From: Mesorhizobium sp. B2-1-1
GTDB lineage: Bacteria > Pseudomonadota > Alphaproteobacteria > Rhizobiales > Rhizobiaceae
Length of the DNA: 64,000 nt
Assembly (NCBI RefSeq): GCF_006442975.2
Contig: NZ_CP083954.1
Location: 4,967,501-5,031,500 of the forward strand
Direction: 5' to 3'
Positions 26,989-36,102 of this stretch are shown one piece after another. Each line of letters begins with the position of its first letter. Positions within the stretch are counted from its first letter, which is position 1. The translations under genes and the position numbers were made by a program. Under the pieces are notes generated by a model. It worked only from the letters and a program-made list of their open reading frames with translations, did not search any database and was not told where the DNA came from.

Positions 26989-27750
26989 ATGCTGCATTCC
27001 CATGCTGAAATCCAACGCCGTATCGATGCCCTCGGCCCATGGTTCCACAACATGGAACTAGCCGGCGTCGAAACTGCTCCGGACCATTTTCTCGGTAACT
27101 ACCCGCTGGTCAAATGGCGCAAGTTCGCCTATGCCATTCCAGCCGACCTGTCCGGCAAGTCCGTGCTCGATATCGGCTGCAATGCCGGTTTTTATTCCAT
27201 CGAAATGAAACGGCGCGGCGCCGGTCGCGTCCTCGGCATCGATTTCGACGAGGCCTATCTGGCACAGGCGCGCTTTGCCGCCGAGATCGCGGACTGCGAC
27301 ATCGAGTTCCAGAAGCTTTCGGTTTATGACGTCGGCGCCCTGCGCGAGACATTCGACATCGTGCTGTTCATGGGGGTTCTTTACCACCTGCGCCATCCCC
27401 TGCTCGCGCTCGACCTGATCCGCGGGCATGTCGCCGGCGACCTGATGATCTTCCAGTCCATGCAACGCGGCAGCGCCGATCTGCCTGCGCTTGAGCAGAA
27501 TTATCATTTCTGGACGCACGACCTGTTCGATCGGCCGGAATTTCCGAAACTGCATTTCATCGAACATCGATATGCCGACGATCCGACCAATTGGTGGATT
27601 CCCAACCGCGCCTGCACCGAAGCGATGTTGCGCAGCGCCGGCTTCGAGATTTTTTTGCACCCCGAGCAGGAGGTTTATTTTTGCCGTTCCGCCGGCGATC
27701 CGGCCGGCGGCGGCGCCGTCTACCCGTCGAAAGGACAGATCCATGATTGA
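26989..27750 (+). CDS. SAM-dependent methyltransferase (TIGR04290-like)
   Basis: This 253-residue class I methyltransferase has motif I VLDIGCNAGFYSIEM (about 60-74), an acidic residue in GIDFDEAYL and VLFMGVLYHLRHPLLAL as the post-II/III region. The whole resembles the CmoB/DUF1698 fold. I recall a family TIGR04290 with this wording that co-occurs with the radical SAM family TIGR04295; the match needs checking. In this cluster it most likely methylates a sugar, cyclitol or acid group. The C-terminal end overlaps the next gene by 8 bases. Confidence 0.85.
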   Translation: MLHSHAEIQRRIDALGPWFHNMELAGVETAPDHFLGNYPLVKWRKFAYAIPADLSGKSVLDIGCNAGFYSIEMKRRGAGRVLGIDFDEAYLAQARFAAEIADCDIEFQKLSVYDVGALRETFDIVLFMGVLYHLRHPLLALDLIRGHVAGDLMIFQSMQRGSADLPALEQNYHFWTHDLFDRPEFPKLHFIEHRYADDPTNWWIPNRACTEAMLRSAGFEIFLHPEQEVYFCRSAGDPAGGGAVYPSKGQIHD

Positions 27751-28669
27751 AGCCGCGATGATCTGGAACGAGCCCAACAACAAATCGCATTGGGATCCCG
27801 AGCTCGACCCCGATTGGAGCCGCTTCGCCGCCATGGCAATGTTGTCGGCGGATGCGATAGCGTCCGAGAACCCGGCCCTGACCAAGGTGCTCGGCGGCAT
27901 CTCTCCGATCGACCCCGGCTTCGTCACGCGCATGAAGGAACTCAGATTGCTGGACCACGTCGATGCCGTCGCGGTGCATGGCTTTCCGCTCGACTGGAAC
28001 CTGTGGCAGATCCAGGAATGGCCACAGAAGATCGGTGAGATCGCGGCCGTCACCGATCTCCCGATCTGGGTCAGCGAAGTTGGCGTATCGACCTTCGGCG
28101 CCGACGAGATCCAGGTCTGGGGCCTCAGGCGCACCGCTGAATTGCTGCTCGGCAACGCTCCGCGCATCCAGTGGTACAGCCTTTATGATCTTCCGCGCGA
28201 ATGGGAAGCAACAACGCGCCATCGCGAAGCGGAAGGCTCCTCCTACTATCGTCACTTCCATATGGGGCTGCTGCGCCAGGACGGCACGCCAAAACCGGCA
28301 CTGGAGGAATTCCTGCGCCATACGCCCGAGATGGGGCTGGTGCAGTGGTTTCATTTCGAGGACCCGCGGCTGGACGACGCCGTCGCCTGGATGAAGCGGC
28401 TCGGGGTCACCAATATGCGGACCGGACTTTCCTGGGCCGACAGTTTCAGGCCGAATGCATTGAACTGGTTCGACCGACAGATGGAAGCGCTCGCCGATTT
28501 CGACGTGACCGTCACCTTCTGCTTCACGCCAGAGCATCGCGGGATGATGCCTCACCACACCAGTCCGCCGCTGGTGCCGGAGGAATTCGCCGAATTCTGT
28601 GCAACCATGATCCGCCGCTACGCGCCCGGCGTGGCTTCCACGTCGAAGCGGCGAGCCTCGGCAGCGTGA
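27743..28669 (+). CDS. circularly permuted GH-A-type barrel (beta-xylosidase-like)
   Basis: The 308-residue protein begins at once with MIEAAMIWNEPNN, in which Glu10 matches the acid/base that ends strand 4 in clan GH-A barrels. Glu112 in VSEVG matches the strand 7 nucleophile. After about residue 190 the text (VQWFHFED, MRTGLSWAD, VTFCFTPEH) reads like strands 1 to 3 of the same fold and ends with the helix that normally precedes strand 4. The order is thus 4-8 then 1-3. There is no signal peptide, so it acts in the cytoplasm, perhaps as a transglycosidase. AAAGGA precedes the ATG. It overlaps the methyltransferase by 8 bases. Confidence 0.78.
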   Translation: MIEAAMIWNEPNNKSHWDPELDPDWSRFAAMAMLSADAIASENPALTKVLGGISPIDPGFVTRMKELRLLDHVDAVAVHGFPLDWNLWQIQEWPQKIGEIAAVTDLPIWVSEVGVSTFGADEIQVWGLRRTAELLLGNAPRIQWYSLYDLPREWEATTRHREAEGSSYYRHFHMGLLRQDGTPKPALEEFLRHTPEMGLVQWFHFEDPRLDDAVAWMKRLGVTNMRTGLSWADSFRPNALNWFDRQMEALADFDVTVTFCFTPEHRGMMPHHTSPPLVPEEFAEFCATMIRRYAPGVASTSKRRASAA

Positions 28670-28676
28670 GGCCCCC

Positions 28677-29513
28677 ATGCATCAACCGTCGGCAACCCTG
28701 GGCGAATTCGCGGCCCTGTTGACGGGCAGTGACGCAGCACATGGCTCCGCCATCATGGTCGTCGTCGCGCATCCGGACGACGAGACGATCGGCATCGGCG
28801 GGCATCTTGCCGGACTGCGGTCATGCCGCATCGTCCATGTCACGGACGGAGCACCACGCGATCTTGCCGACGCGCAAGCGCATGGTTTCGAGACATGGCA
28901 GGACTATGCCGATGCCCGCCGTGCGGAACTGACGGAAGCCTTGGCCGCGGCCGGCATATCGCCATCGGGCCTGACCGCTCTTGGCTATCCCGACAAGGAG
29001 GCTGCGGCGAATCTCGTGGCGCTCGCGCAGGAACTCGCCTGCCTTGTTTGCGAACCCGACATCCGCTTCGTCTGCACACATCCTTTCGAGGGAGGCCATC
29101 CCGACCACGACGCGACCGCTTTTGCCGTTCACGCGGCCTGCCATCTTCTGCGCCGTGACCGCCGGCCCGTGCCCACCATCATCGAAATGGCCTTTTATTC
29201 GGCTGGCCCGGACGGCCCGGTATTTCAGGATTTCGCCAGCGGCACCGGCAGTGATTGCATAGAGGTCTGCCTGACCGAAGCGGCCTTTCAGCAAAAGCAG
29301 CGCATGCTGGCCAGCCACCTGACGCAGCAGCGGACGCTGGCGCCGTTCTCGACCCACACCGAGCGTTTCCGGCTGGCGCCGACCTATGATTTCCTGAAGC
29401 TGCCCAACGATGGCAGGCTCTACTATGAATCGCTGCCGCTGGGTTTCGAGCCCGGCACCTGGCTGCATGCAAGCGCCCGTGCTCACGAGGCGCTCCGGCT
29501 CGACCAGCCATGA
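28677..29513 (+). CDS. PIG-L/LmbE family deacetylase
   Basis: This 278-residue zinc enzyme of the LmbE fold carries VVAHPDDETIGIGG (His, Asp, Asp for zinc and catalysis) and FEGGHPDHDA (third zinc ligand region). Known members remove an acetyl group from N-acetylglucosamine attached to inositol (MshB, PIG-L) or cysteine conjugates (BshB). With an inositol synthase, a phosphatase and GT4 transferases in the same operon, N-deacetylation of a GlcNAc-inositol unit is the leading guess. ATGA overlap couples it to the next gene. Confidence 0.88.
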   Translation: MHQPSATLGEFAALLTGSDAAHGSAIMVVVAHPDDETIGIGGHLAGLRSCRIVHVTDGAPRDLADAQAHGFETWQDYADARRAELTEALAAAGISPSGLTALGYPDKEAAANLVALAQELACLVCEPDIRFVCTHPFEGGHPDHDATAFAVHAACHLLRRDRRPVPTIIEMAFYSAGPDGPVFQDFASGTGSDCIEVCLTEAAFQQKQRMLASHLTQQRTLAPFSTHTERFRLAPTYDFLKLPNDGRLYYESLPLGFEPGTWLHASARAHEALRLDQP

Positions 29514-30574
29514 CGCTCACAGTGCTCAATGTTGCCTATCCTCTCGCGCCGGTGGGACCGAACGCCGTTGGCGGCGCCGAGCAGGTGCTGTCAATGCTCG
29601 ATCAGGCCCTGACCCGCGCCGGTCACCGGTCCATCGTCATCGGCTGCCAGGGTTCCAGTGCAAGCGGCATTCTGGTGGAAACGCCCGCCGAAGCCGGCGT
29701 GCTCGACCAGTCAGCAAAAAACCGGGCACAGGAGTCCCATCGCGCCGCGATCGCCGCTGCCCGCGCCCAATGGCCGATCGACGTGGTTCACCTGCATGGC
29801 ATCGACTTCGACGCCTACCTGCCTGCCGACGGTCCGACCCTGGTGACGCTTCACCTGCCGCTCGACTGGTACCCGGCCGGGGCGCTGCGCCCAGGGCGCG
29901 ACGATCTCTGGCTTCACGCCGTCTCGTCAGCCCAGCAAAGAACCGCACCGCCGGACGCAAGCTTGGTTGCCCCGATCCCGAATGGTGTCGATATCGACGC
30001 GCTGAACCAGCCGCGGCCCAGGGGCGACTTCGCCGTCGTGCTCAGCCGCATCTGCCCGGAAAAGGGCATACACCTGGCATTGGATGCCGCCAGGCAGGCT
30101 GATGTGCCGCTGGTCATCGGCGGGCGGGTCTATCCTTACGAGACGCATACCCAGTACTTTCGCGATGAGGTCGAACCTCGCCTCGATCGTCGGCGCTGCT
30201 TCCTCGGTCCGCTCGGCTTCGCCGCCAAGCGGCGCTTGCTCAATGCAGCACGCTGCCTGGTCGTTCCGAGCCTCGCCGCCGAGACCAGTTCGCTGGTCGC
30301 GATGGAAGCACTCGCCTGCGGCACACCGGTGATCGCCTTTCCAAATGGTGCGCTTCCCGAAGTGGTCGAGCACGGCAAGACCGGCTTTATCGTCAACAAT
30401 GTCGACGAGATGGCGCAAGCAATTGTCGCGGCACCCAGCCTTGATGCCGAGACGTGCCGAAGCGAGGCGCGCCGGCGGTTTTCGCTCGAGCGCATGGTCT
30501 CGTCCTACATGAGCGCCTATCTGGCGCTGGCCCGGCTCGGCGCCGACCGCAGGCGTCTCGCCGCGGTGCGGTGA
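29510..30574 (+). CDS. GT4 family glycosyltransferase
   Basis: This 354-residue GT-B protein has the acceptor-side glycine loop VGGAEQVLSML (about 22-32), a donor-domain start at VLSRICPEKGIHLALDAA, and the EX7E motif in ETSSLVAME followed by CGTPVIA. MshA of mycothiol synthesis belongs to the same family and uses UDP-GlcNAc with inositol-3-phosphate. That comparison is attractive here, but family membership alone does not fix the substrate. It overlaps PIG-L at its start and the acyltransferase at its end (GTGA). Confidence 0.86.
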   Translation: MTLTVLNVAYPLAPVGPNAVGGAEQVLSMLDQALTRAGHRSIVIGCQGSSASGILVETPAEAGVLDQSAKNRAQESHRAAIAAARAQWPIDVVHLHGIDFDAYLPADGPTLVTLHLPLDWYPAGALRPGRDDLWLHAVSSAQQRTAPPDASLVAPIPNGVDIDALNQPRPRGDFAVVLSRICPEKGIHLALDAARQADVPLVIGGRVYPYETHTQYFRDEVEPRLDRRRCFLGPLGFAAKRRLLNAARCLVVPSLAAETSSLVAMEALACGTPVIAFPNGALPEVVEHGKTGFIVNNVDEMAQAIVAAPSLDAETCRSEARRRFSLERMVSSYMSAYLALARLGADRRRLAAVR

Positions 30575-31563
30575 AAGAGCAGATGCTGCGCAGCGAGATC
30601 ATCGGTGATCCAGAGCAATTGCATGCACTGGCGCCGCACTGGTGGAACCTGTGGGAGCAGAGTTCGTCGGCGACGCCCTTTCAATGTCCCGCCTGGCTGC
30701 TGCCGTGGTGGCGCACATTCGCTCCGGGGGAGCTGGCGACGGTCGCCATCTGGCGCGGCAACGATCTGGTGGGCCTGGCGCCGCTCTATCTCGAACCTGG
30801 CACGGAAGGCTCGAAACTGCTTCCGATCGGCATTTCCCTCAGCGACTATCTGGACGTGCTGTGTGTGCCCGGCAGCGAGGCCCAGGTCGCCGCTGCCCTT
30901 GCAGAGAAGATACTCTCGATCGAGTGGTCGCAGTGGATCCTGCCGGATCTGCCGCAAGGCAGTGCCGGTCTGGCGATCGAACATCCCGAATTGAAAGCCG
31001 ATGGACTGGTCGGCCACGCCGTTTGTCCCGTGCTTGCCACCGACGGCGATGAAACGCTGGCGGGCTGCGTCCCTGCCCGGCGCAGACGCCAGTTGCGCCG
31101 GGCGCGCCGCGCCGCATCCAGACGCGGCCGGGTCGAGTTGTCGCCGGCACGAGGCGATCCTCAACTGTTCCTCGACCACCTGATAGGCCTGCACGGGGCG
31201 CGCTGGGCCGGAAACGGAGGCGGCGTGCTGGCCGACCCCGCCGTCGAGCAATTCCACAGGTGCTCGCTTCCCCTGCTCGACGCTCGAGACCTGACCCGAT
31301 GCTGGGTGCTCGCCATCGACGGCAAGCCAATCGGCGTCTACTACGGATTTCACCATCGCGGCCGTGCCTATGCCTATCTTGGCGGTTTCGATCCTGCCTA
31401 TGCCGAGGAAAGTCCAGGCGCGATCCTGGTCGGCCACGCAATCGCCGAATCGATCCGCGAAGGTGCGCGCGAGTTCGACTTCCTGCGCGGCCAGGAGCCG
31501 TACAAATATGGCTGGGGCGCTGGCGACAGGTGGACGATGCGAAGGACTTGGACGCGGAAATGA
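30571..31563 (+). CDS. GNAT/FemAB-like acyltransferase (CelD/BcsL type)
   Basis: This 330-residue protein resembles the Acetyltransf_6 group. It opens with a region near FQCPAWLLPWW typical of CelD/BcsL. A basic stretch rich in Arg (about 170-185, RRRRQLRRARR) may mark a loop that meets an acidic ligand, and the GNAT core ends in EFDFLRGQEPYKYGWG. Such proteins acylate polysaccharide or cell-envelope sugars. GTG 30571 overlaps the previous stop (GTGA). It may add an acyl group to the glycan after deacetylation by the PIG-L protein. Confidence 0.82.
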   Translation: MKEQMLRSEIIGDPEQLHALAPHWWNLWEQSSSATPFQCPAWLLPWWRTFAPGELATVAIWRGNDLVGLAPLYLEPGTEGSKLLPIGISLSDYLDVLCVPGSEAQVAAALAEKILSIEWSQWILPDLPQGSAGLAIEHPELKADGLVGHAVCPVLATDGDETLAGCVPARRRRQLRRARRAASRRGRVELSPARGDPQLFLDHLIGLHGARWAGNGGGVLADPAVEQFHRCSLPLLDARDLTRCWVLAIDGKPIGVYYGFHHRGRAYAYLGGFDPAYAEESPGAILVGHAIAESIREGAREFDFLRGQEPYKYGWGAGDRWTMRRTWTRK

Positions 31564-31567
31564 GACC

Positions 31568-32782
31568 ATGGTTTCGATGGAACCAACATCCGTGCGCCGC
31601 CGGATAGCGGTCAGGCTGGCGGTCGAGGACTGTATGGCGGACGCTGTCAGTGCCGAGGCCGTCATCGCCAGGCTGGCGTTGCATCTCCACCCAGGCATCG
31701 GGGCAGTCGAATTGGCGGAGATCGTGGCGGAGATCGATCCGGTCGATACTCGAGACAGGGAAAGGCTCCAGCAGATAGCCGGGCTGCTTCGCCGCGGATC
31801 GGAGGTTTTTGCCACGTTGCAGAAAACGGGTTCTGCCGTTCGTCACGAACGCGACGACGACGAGACGGATGCAGATGTCGTGACGCGGCTGGCCTCGGGC
31901 TTTGATGCCGCGGCAGCGATTTCCCGGGTGGCGAGTGTCCAGTTGGCTTCCCTTGGCGATGAGGAAAGGCTGGCAGCCACGACCGACGAAATCGTTGCAT
32001 GGCTGACAGCGCAAGACTTCACCGGCGCTGGACGCAGCATTCTGGACATCGGTTGCGGCATCGGGCGTTTCGAACGCGCGCTGTCGGCGTCCTGTGGGCG
32101 GGTCGTCGGTATCGACATATCGTCGAGGATGATATCGATCGCCCGTGAGCAATGCGCAGCGCTTGGCAATGTAGAGTTGCGGCGGACCTCAGGCCTGGAT
32201 CTGGCGGAGTTCGGCGACGCGAGTTTCGACTGCGTTCTGGCGGTCGACAGTTTCCCCTATCTGGTGCTAGCCGGCGTGGCGGAGCGGCATTTCGGCGAAA
32301 TTGCGCGCGTCCTCAAAAGGCCGGGCAGGCTGGCCTTGCTGAACTACTCATATCGCGAATCACTGTTTTTGGACCGCTCCGATATATGTCGCCTGGCGCA
32401 ACGTCACGGATTGCAGGTCGTCATCGATGGCGAAAAGCCGTTTCGGCTGTGGGACGGCGACGCCTTCCTGCTTGCCGGCGTGACGGAACATTACCAGCCA
32501 ATGCCAGTTCGGGCGTCGAACACAGCGACGCTGAAGAGCGGCGCCAATTCGAAGGAGGACAGCATGGCATCCGGCAGCAAGAAACATATCGGCCGTGGCA
32601 GCCACGGCAAAGGGGCCGGCGCCGGAGCAATGACCGAACTGGCCAAGGACAAGATCGAAGAGAATGCCGTTTTATCCAACAGGGACAAGAAGCAGCACAG
32701 CGAGGAACGCGGCCTGGACGGCAATCAGATCAAGTCCGATCAATATCAGGATCATGCCGCAAATCGATTGCCGAAGGACTGA
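31568..32782 (+). CDS. SAM-dependent methyltransferase reading in frame into a small stress protein
   Basis: The frame gives 404 residues. An N-terminal helical region (about 1-120) precedes a class I methyltransferase with motif I ILDIGCGIGRFE (about 158-169) and FDCVLAVDSFPYLVL. The domain seems complete near residue 320. After that the frame has no stop and continues into a 72-residue hydrophilic protein, which has its own promoter, ribosome site and ATG at 32564. Loss of the methyltransferase stop, or natural nesting, would explain this. The methyl acceptor is probably a sugar. It lies 4 bases after the acyltransferase and closes operon B. Confidence 0.78.
   Translation: MVSMEPTSVRRRIAVRLAVEDCMADAVSAEAVIARLALHLHPGIGAVELAEIVAEIDPVDTRDRERLQQIAGLLRRGSEVFATLQKTGSAVRHERDDDETDADVVTRLASGFDAAAAISRVASVQLASLGDEERLAATTDEIVAWLTAQDFTGAGRSILDIGCGIGRFERALSASCGRVVGIDISSRMISIAREQCAALGNVELRRTSGLDLAEFGDASFDCVLAVDSFPYLVLAGVAERHFGEIARVLKRPGRLALLNYSYRESLFLDRSDICRLAQRHGLQVVIDGEKPFRLWDGDAFLLAGVTEHYQPMPVRASNTATLKSGANSKEDSMASGSKKHIGRGSHGKGAGAGAMTELAKDKIEENAVLSNRDKKQHSEERGLDGNQIKSDQYQDHAANRLPKD
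32485..32509 (+). promoter_or_regulatory. EcfG-type promoter candidate inside a coding region
   Basis: GGAAC (32485-32489) is followed by N16 and AGTT (32506-32509), within the last methyltransferase codons before the nested small gene. A transcript from about 32516 would have a leader of about 48 bases before ATG 32564. Confidence 0.5.
32564..32782 (+). CDS. nested small hydrophilic stress protein, 72 aa
   Basis: This is an in-frame internal gene: a strong AAGGAGGACAGC site stands directly before ATG 32564, and an EcfG-like promoter lies upstream. The protein begins MASGSKKHIGRGSHGKG, is rich in Gly, Lys, Asp and Gln, and lacks hydrophobic segments. It resembles small rhizobial proteins containing NRDKKQHSEERGLDG, which I remember as separate genes. 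It is probably made both alone, under stress, and as the tail of the methyltransferase reading. The function is unknown. Confidence 0.65.
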   Translation: MASGSKKHIGRGSHGKGAGAGAMTELAKDKIEENAVLSNRDKKQHSEERGLDGNQIKSDQYQDHAANRLPKD

Positions 32783-32943
32783 AAGCGCCGCAGTGGATCT
32801 GTGACCTCGGCAATCGAGAGTGGAAGAAAAACCTGTGCAAGGGCTGCCGGCAACGGTTTCGGCACCGGGCATCTCCTTGTAATGGCGGTTGCTTGTCATC
32901 ACAATAGGATGACGGACTGCCATCCATCCAGCCAGGGAATACG

Positions 32944-33120
32944 ATGTCTCGTTCGAGCGATGATAGAATGGACCCGCGCGCAGGAATGGCGATGGATCAG
33001 GAGATTGCCTCTCTGCTGATCGCGATCGAGCAGGAAAAGGTTCCTGATCGCTTGACCAGACTGGCGATCGAACTGCAAAACGCGCTCCTTGCGAAACGCC
33101 GGCGCGACATAAAGAACTGA
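32944..33120 (+). CDS. NepR-like small protein, 58 aa
   Basis: The reading frame 32944-33120 encodes 58 residues; AGGGA precedes the ATG. The middle reads EIASLLIAIEQEKVPDRLTRLAIEL without a break. The VPDRL-x2-L-x3-L portion matches the core helix of NepR anti-sigma factors, which hold EcfG inactive until PhyR binds them. The usual LRxxY part before it is only loosely matched. Its stop abuts the stop of the EcfG-family sigma gene on the other strand, while classical nepR precedes ecfG on the same strand. I am fairly sure it is a gene and moderately sure of the NepR relation. Confidence 0.55.
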   Translation: MSRSSDDRMDPRAGMAMDQEIASLLIAIEQEKVPDRLTRLAIELQNALLAKRRRDIKN

Positions 33121-33705
33121 CTATCTTCGGCTGTCGGCATCGATATCGATCTGCCCGTCCGACAGATGATTTCGTCTTTCCATCAGCGTCTGCAGCGAAC
33201 TCTCCCCCAGGAACTCAAGAACGGCGGCGCGGGCACGGTTGAGCCGGCTTTTGACCGTTCCCACCGCACAGCCACATATCTCGGCCGTCTCCTCATAGCT
33301 GACACCTAGGACGCCGATCAGCATCAGCACCTCGCGCTGGTGTTCAGGGAGCCTCTGGATGGCGCCGTGAACTTCCTTGCTCTGAACGGTCCATTCCTGT
33401 GTGGCTTCCGAAATCGGCCTCGAGGACGCGCAGTCGAGCAGGCCAGGCGCTTCCCTGGCCGCGACCTTGACCCGGGTGTAGTAGGTGTTGCGCATGATCG
33501 TGAAGAGCCACGACTTCATGCGCGTGCCGGGTTCGAACTTGTCGATGTTGGCAAGGCCCTTCGTCAACGTTTCCTGCACCAGATCGTCGGCATCGTCGGG
33601 GATACGGCAGAAGGTGCGCGCGAAAGCCCGTAGCGCGGGTATCAGGTCAACGATGGAAACTTCATGGGTTTCCTGGTCGGCCAAAAGATAGCCTTCGCCT
33701 GACAA
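33121..33705 (-). CDS. ecfG: EcfG-family RNA polymerase sigma factor
   Basis: This 194-residue ECF sigma factor has region 2 (about 20-85: LIPALRAFAR, DDADDLVQETL, GTRMKSWLFTIMRN) and region 4 (about 115-170: LPEHQREVLMLIGVLGVSYEETAEICGC, then GTVKSRLNRAR). The CGCAVGTVKSRLNRAR ending of region 4 is characteristic of EcfG, the general stress sigma factor of alphaproteobacteria. No ATG fits; TTG 33705 with GGGAG about 9 bases before it is the best start. A GGAAC-N18-TT site upstream suggests autoregulation. It is convergent with the NepR-like gene and divergent from katE. Confidence 0.88.
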   Translation of the reverse strand: MSGEGYLLADQETHEVSIVDLIPALRAFARTFCRIPDDADDLVQETLTKGLANIDKFEPGTRMKSWLFTIMRNTYYTRVKVAAREAPGLLDCASSRPISEATQEWTVQSKEVHGAIQRLPEHQREVLMLIGVLGVSYEETAEICGCAVGTVKSRLNRARAAVLEFLGESSLQTLMERRNHLSDGQIDIDADSRR

Positions 33706-33748
33706 TGGTCCAGCTCCCAGAAAGAAGTATGAATGCAGACCCCAGCTA

Positions 33749-33773
33749 AATGCATGGACGTTTGTATCGTTCC
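33749..33773 (-). promoter_or_regulatory. EcfG-type promoter candidate (possible autoregulation)
   Basis: On the minus strand GGAAC (33773-33769) is followed by N16 and CATT (33752-33749), which satisfies GGAAC-N18-TT. A transcript from about 33742 would give a leader of about 37 bases before the TTG start of the sigma gene. Confidence 0.4.
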
Positions 33774-33903
33774 GGGCGTTGAAGACAACTCTCCAGAAAA
33801 TTCTGATGCGGCCGAACGATCCTGCTGCGGCCGCGCCCCCCTTGCGCGCCGTCCACCAGCGTGTTCGCGCTGGCTTAGGATAGGCGCGACGCGCCGTTGT
33901 GCG

Positions 33904-33928
33904 GGAACAAAGCCATGCACCGGCAGTT
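33904..33928 (+). promoter_or_regulatory. EcfG-type promoter candidate for katE
   Basis: GGAAC (33904-33908) is followed by N16 and AGTT (33925-33928). The predicted start near 33935 gives a leader of about 43 bases before ATG 33978. Large-subunit catalases are standard members of EcfG regulons. Confidence 0.55.
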
Positions 33929-33977
33929 CGGCGCCTTGAGCCAAGTCAGCCCACGGGCGTCAATCGAGGAAAAAATC

Positions 33978-36089
33978 ATGGCCAAATCCGCACACCGTTC
34001 AGTTCCCAAATCGGCGCCTATGCACGATCAGAATGCCGCGCGCGGAAATGGCGGCGAATTGCACCAGATCGCGGAAGCCGACACGCCTGTTCTCACGACT
34101 GCCCTGGGGACGCCTGTCTCCGACGACCAGAACACATTGCGGATTGGCGAGCGCGGACCGTCTCTGATCGAGGACTCCCACTTTCGCGACAAGATCTTCC
34201 ACTTCGATCACGAACGCATCCCGGAAAGGGTGGTGCATGCCCGTGGTTACGGCGCTCATGGCTATTTCGAGACTTATGAATCGCTGGCCAAATACACGCG
34301 TGCCGACATTTTCCAGCGCGCCGGCGAAAAGACGCCTGCCTTCGTGCGGTTCTCGACGGTTGCCGGCAACAAGGGCTCGTTCGACCTCGCCCGAGACGTG
34401 CGCGGCTTTGCCGTCAAGCTCTACACCAAAGAAGGCAATTGGGACCTCGTCGGCAACAATATTCCCGTGTTCTTCATCCAGGACGCCATCAAATTTCCGG
34501 ACCTCATCCATGCTGCCAAGCAGGAGCCAGACCGGGCTTTCCCGCAGGCCCAGACCGCACATGACAATTTCTGGGATTTCATCAGCCTGATGCCGGAATC
34601 GATGCACATGGTCATGTGGATCATGTCGGATCGAGCGATACCGCGCTCCTTCCGTTTCATGCAAGGCTTTGGCGTCCATACGTTCCGCCTCGTCAATGCC
34701 GACGACGAATCCACATTCGTCAAATTCATCTGGAAGCCGAAACTCGGCATGCAGTCGGTGATCTGGAACGAAGCGGTCAAGATCAATGGCGCCGATCCCG
34801 ACTTCCACCGCCGCGACCTGTGGGAAGCGATCCAGTCAGGAAACTTCCCGGAATGGGAGCTGACGGTGCAATTGTTCGACCAGGATTTTGCCGACAGCTT
34901 CGACTTCGACATCTTGGACGCCACGAAGATCATACCTGAAGAGATCATCGAGCCAATCCCGGTCGGGCGGCTGGTGCTCGACCGCATGCCGGAGAATTTC
35001 TTCGCCGAGACCGAGCAGGTTGCATTCATGACCCAGAACGTGCCGCCCGGGATCGACTTCTCCAACGACCCGCTTCTGCAGGGCCGCAACTTCTCCTATC
35101 TCGACACCCAGTTGAAGCGGCTGGGCAGCCCGAACTTCACCCATATTCCGATCAACGCTCCGAAATGCCCCTTCGCACATTTTCAGCAGGACGGGCACAT
35201 GGCCATGCACAACCCGGTCGGCCGCGCCAACTATGAGCCGAATTCGTGGGGCTCGGGTCCCCGCGAGGATCCGCAACGCGGCTTCCGCTCTTTCGCCGAC
35301 GCCGAAGAGGGGCAGAAGGTGCGTCTGCGGGCGGAGAGCTTCGCCGACCACTACAGCCAGGCGCGGCAATTCTTCAACAGCCAGACAGCGCCGGAGCAAC
35401 GCCATATCGCCATGGCGCTGACATTCGAATTGAGCAAGGTGCAGGCACCGGCGATCCGCGAACGCATGGTGGCGCATCTGCTGAACATAGACGAAACGCT
35501 GGCGACTCAAGTCGCCGACAAGCTTGGCATTCGGAACATGCCCGACCCCGCCGAGACCGCCATCCCGCCGCGCGACGACCTGCCGCCGTCTCCGGCTCTC
35601 AGTATCATCGAGAACGGCCCCGACAGTTTCAAAGGCCGCAAGGTCGGCGTCTTGCTGAGCGACGGGGCCGACACGGCCCTTTTCGAACAACTTCGCTCGG
35701 CCATCGAAACGGAAGGCGCGGTCATGGAGGTGATAGCGCCCAAGGTGGGCGGCGTCGAGGCCGCAGACGGCACCCACATCGAAGCCAGACACATGATCGA
35801 CGGCGGTCCGTCGGTCCTGTTCGACGCCGTGGTACTGCTCCTGTCCGAGCCGGGCGCCGAGTTGTTGGTCAAGGAGGCAGCCGCGAAGGACTTCGTGTCG
35901 GATGCCTTTGCGCATTGCAAATTCATCGGCTTCACACCGGGAGCCGCGCCTCTCCTGGCCAAGGCAGGCGTCGCAGCCGATGCCGATGAGGGATTGATGC
36001 GGCTGGACTCCGCAGCCTCCGCCAACACATTCGTGCAGGCTTGCCGCAAGCTGCGGCTGTGGGCCCGGGAAGCGGCCGTCAAGCTGTGA
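33978..36089 (+). CDS. katE: large-subunit catalase (KatE/HPII type)
   Basis: This 703-residue monofunctional heme catalase decomposes hydrogen peroxide in the cytoplasm. The distal His87 lies in [11 protein letters not shown], the distal Asn in VGNNIPVFF, and the proximal Tyr region in [12 protein letters not shown]. The C-terminal about 150 residues form the DJ-1/PfpI-like domain ([13 protein letters not shown]) that marks the large HPII class. The start at 33978 is set by GAGGA; an in-frame ATG 27 codons upstream lies in the promoter area. It is divergent from the sigma gene and preceded by an EcfG-like site. Confidence 0.95.
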   Translation: MAKSAHRSVPKSAPMHDQNAARGNGGELHQIAEADTPVLTTALGTPVSDDQNTLRIGERGPSLIEDSHFRDKIFHFDHERIPERVVHARGYGAHGYFETYESLAKYTRADIFQRAGEKTPAFVRFSTVAGNKGSFDLARDVRGFAVKLYTKEGNWDLVGNNIPVFFIQDAIKFPDLIHAAKQEPDRAFPQAQTAHDNFWDFISLMPESMHMVMWIMSDRAIPRSFRFMQGFGVHTFRLVNADDESTFVKFIWKPKLGMQSVIWNEAVKINGADPDFHRRDLWEAIQSGNFPEWELTVQLFDQDFADSFDFDILDATKIIPEEIIEPIPVGRLVLDRMPENFFAETEQVAFMTQNVPPGIDFSNDPLLQGRNFSYLDTQLKRLGSPNFTHIPINAPKCPFAHFQQDGHMAMHNPVGRANYEPNSWGSGPREDPQRGFRSFADAEEGQKVRLRAESFADHYSQARQFFNSQTAPEQRHIAMALTFELSKVQAPAIRERMVAHLLNIDETLATQVADKLGIRNMPDPAETAIPPRDDLPPSPALSIIENGPDSFKGRKVGVLLSDGADTALFEQLRSAIETEGAVMEVIAPKVGGVEAADGTHIEARHMIDGGPSVLFDAVVLLLSEPGAELLVKEAAAKDFVSDAFAHCKFIGFTPGAAPLLAKAGVAADADEGLMRLDSAASANTFVQACRKLRLWAREAAVKL

Positions 36090-36102
36090 CGCTATCGACC
36101 GG

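Noticed and set aside
33642..33944. Minus-strand 100-codon frame upstream of the sigma gene
   Set aside because: It covers the sigma and katE promoters in another frame and has no recognizable features. The TTG start of the sigma gene explains the region better.
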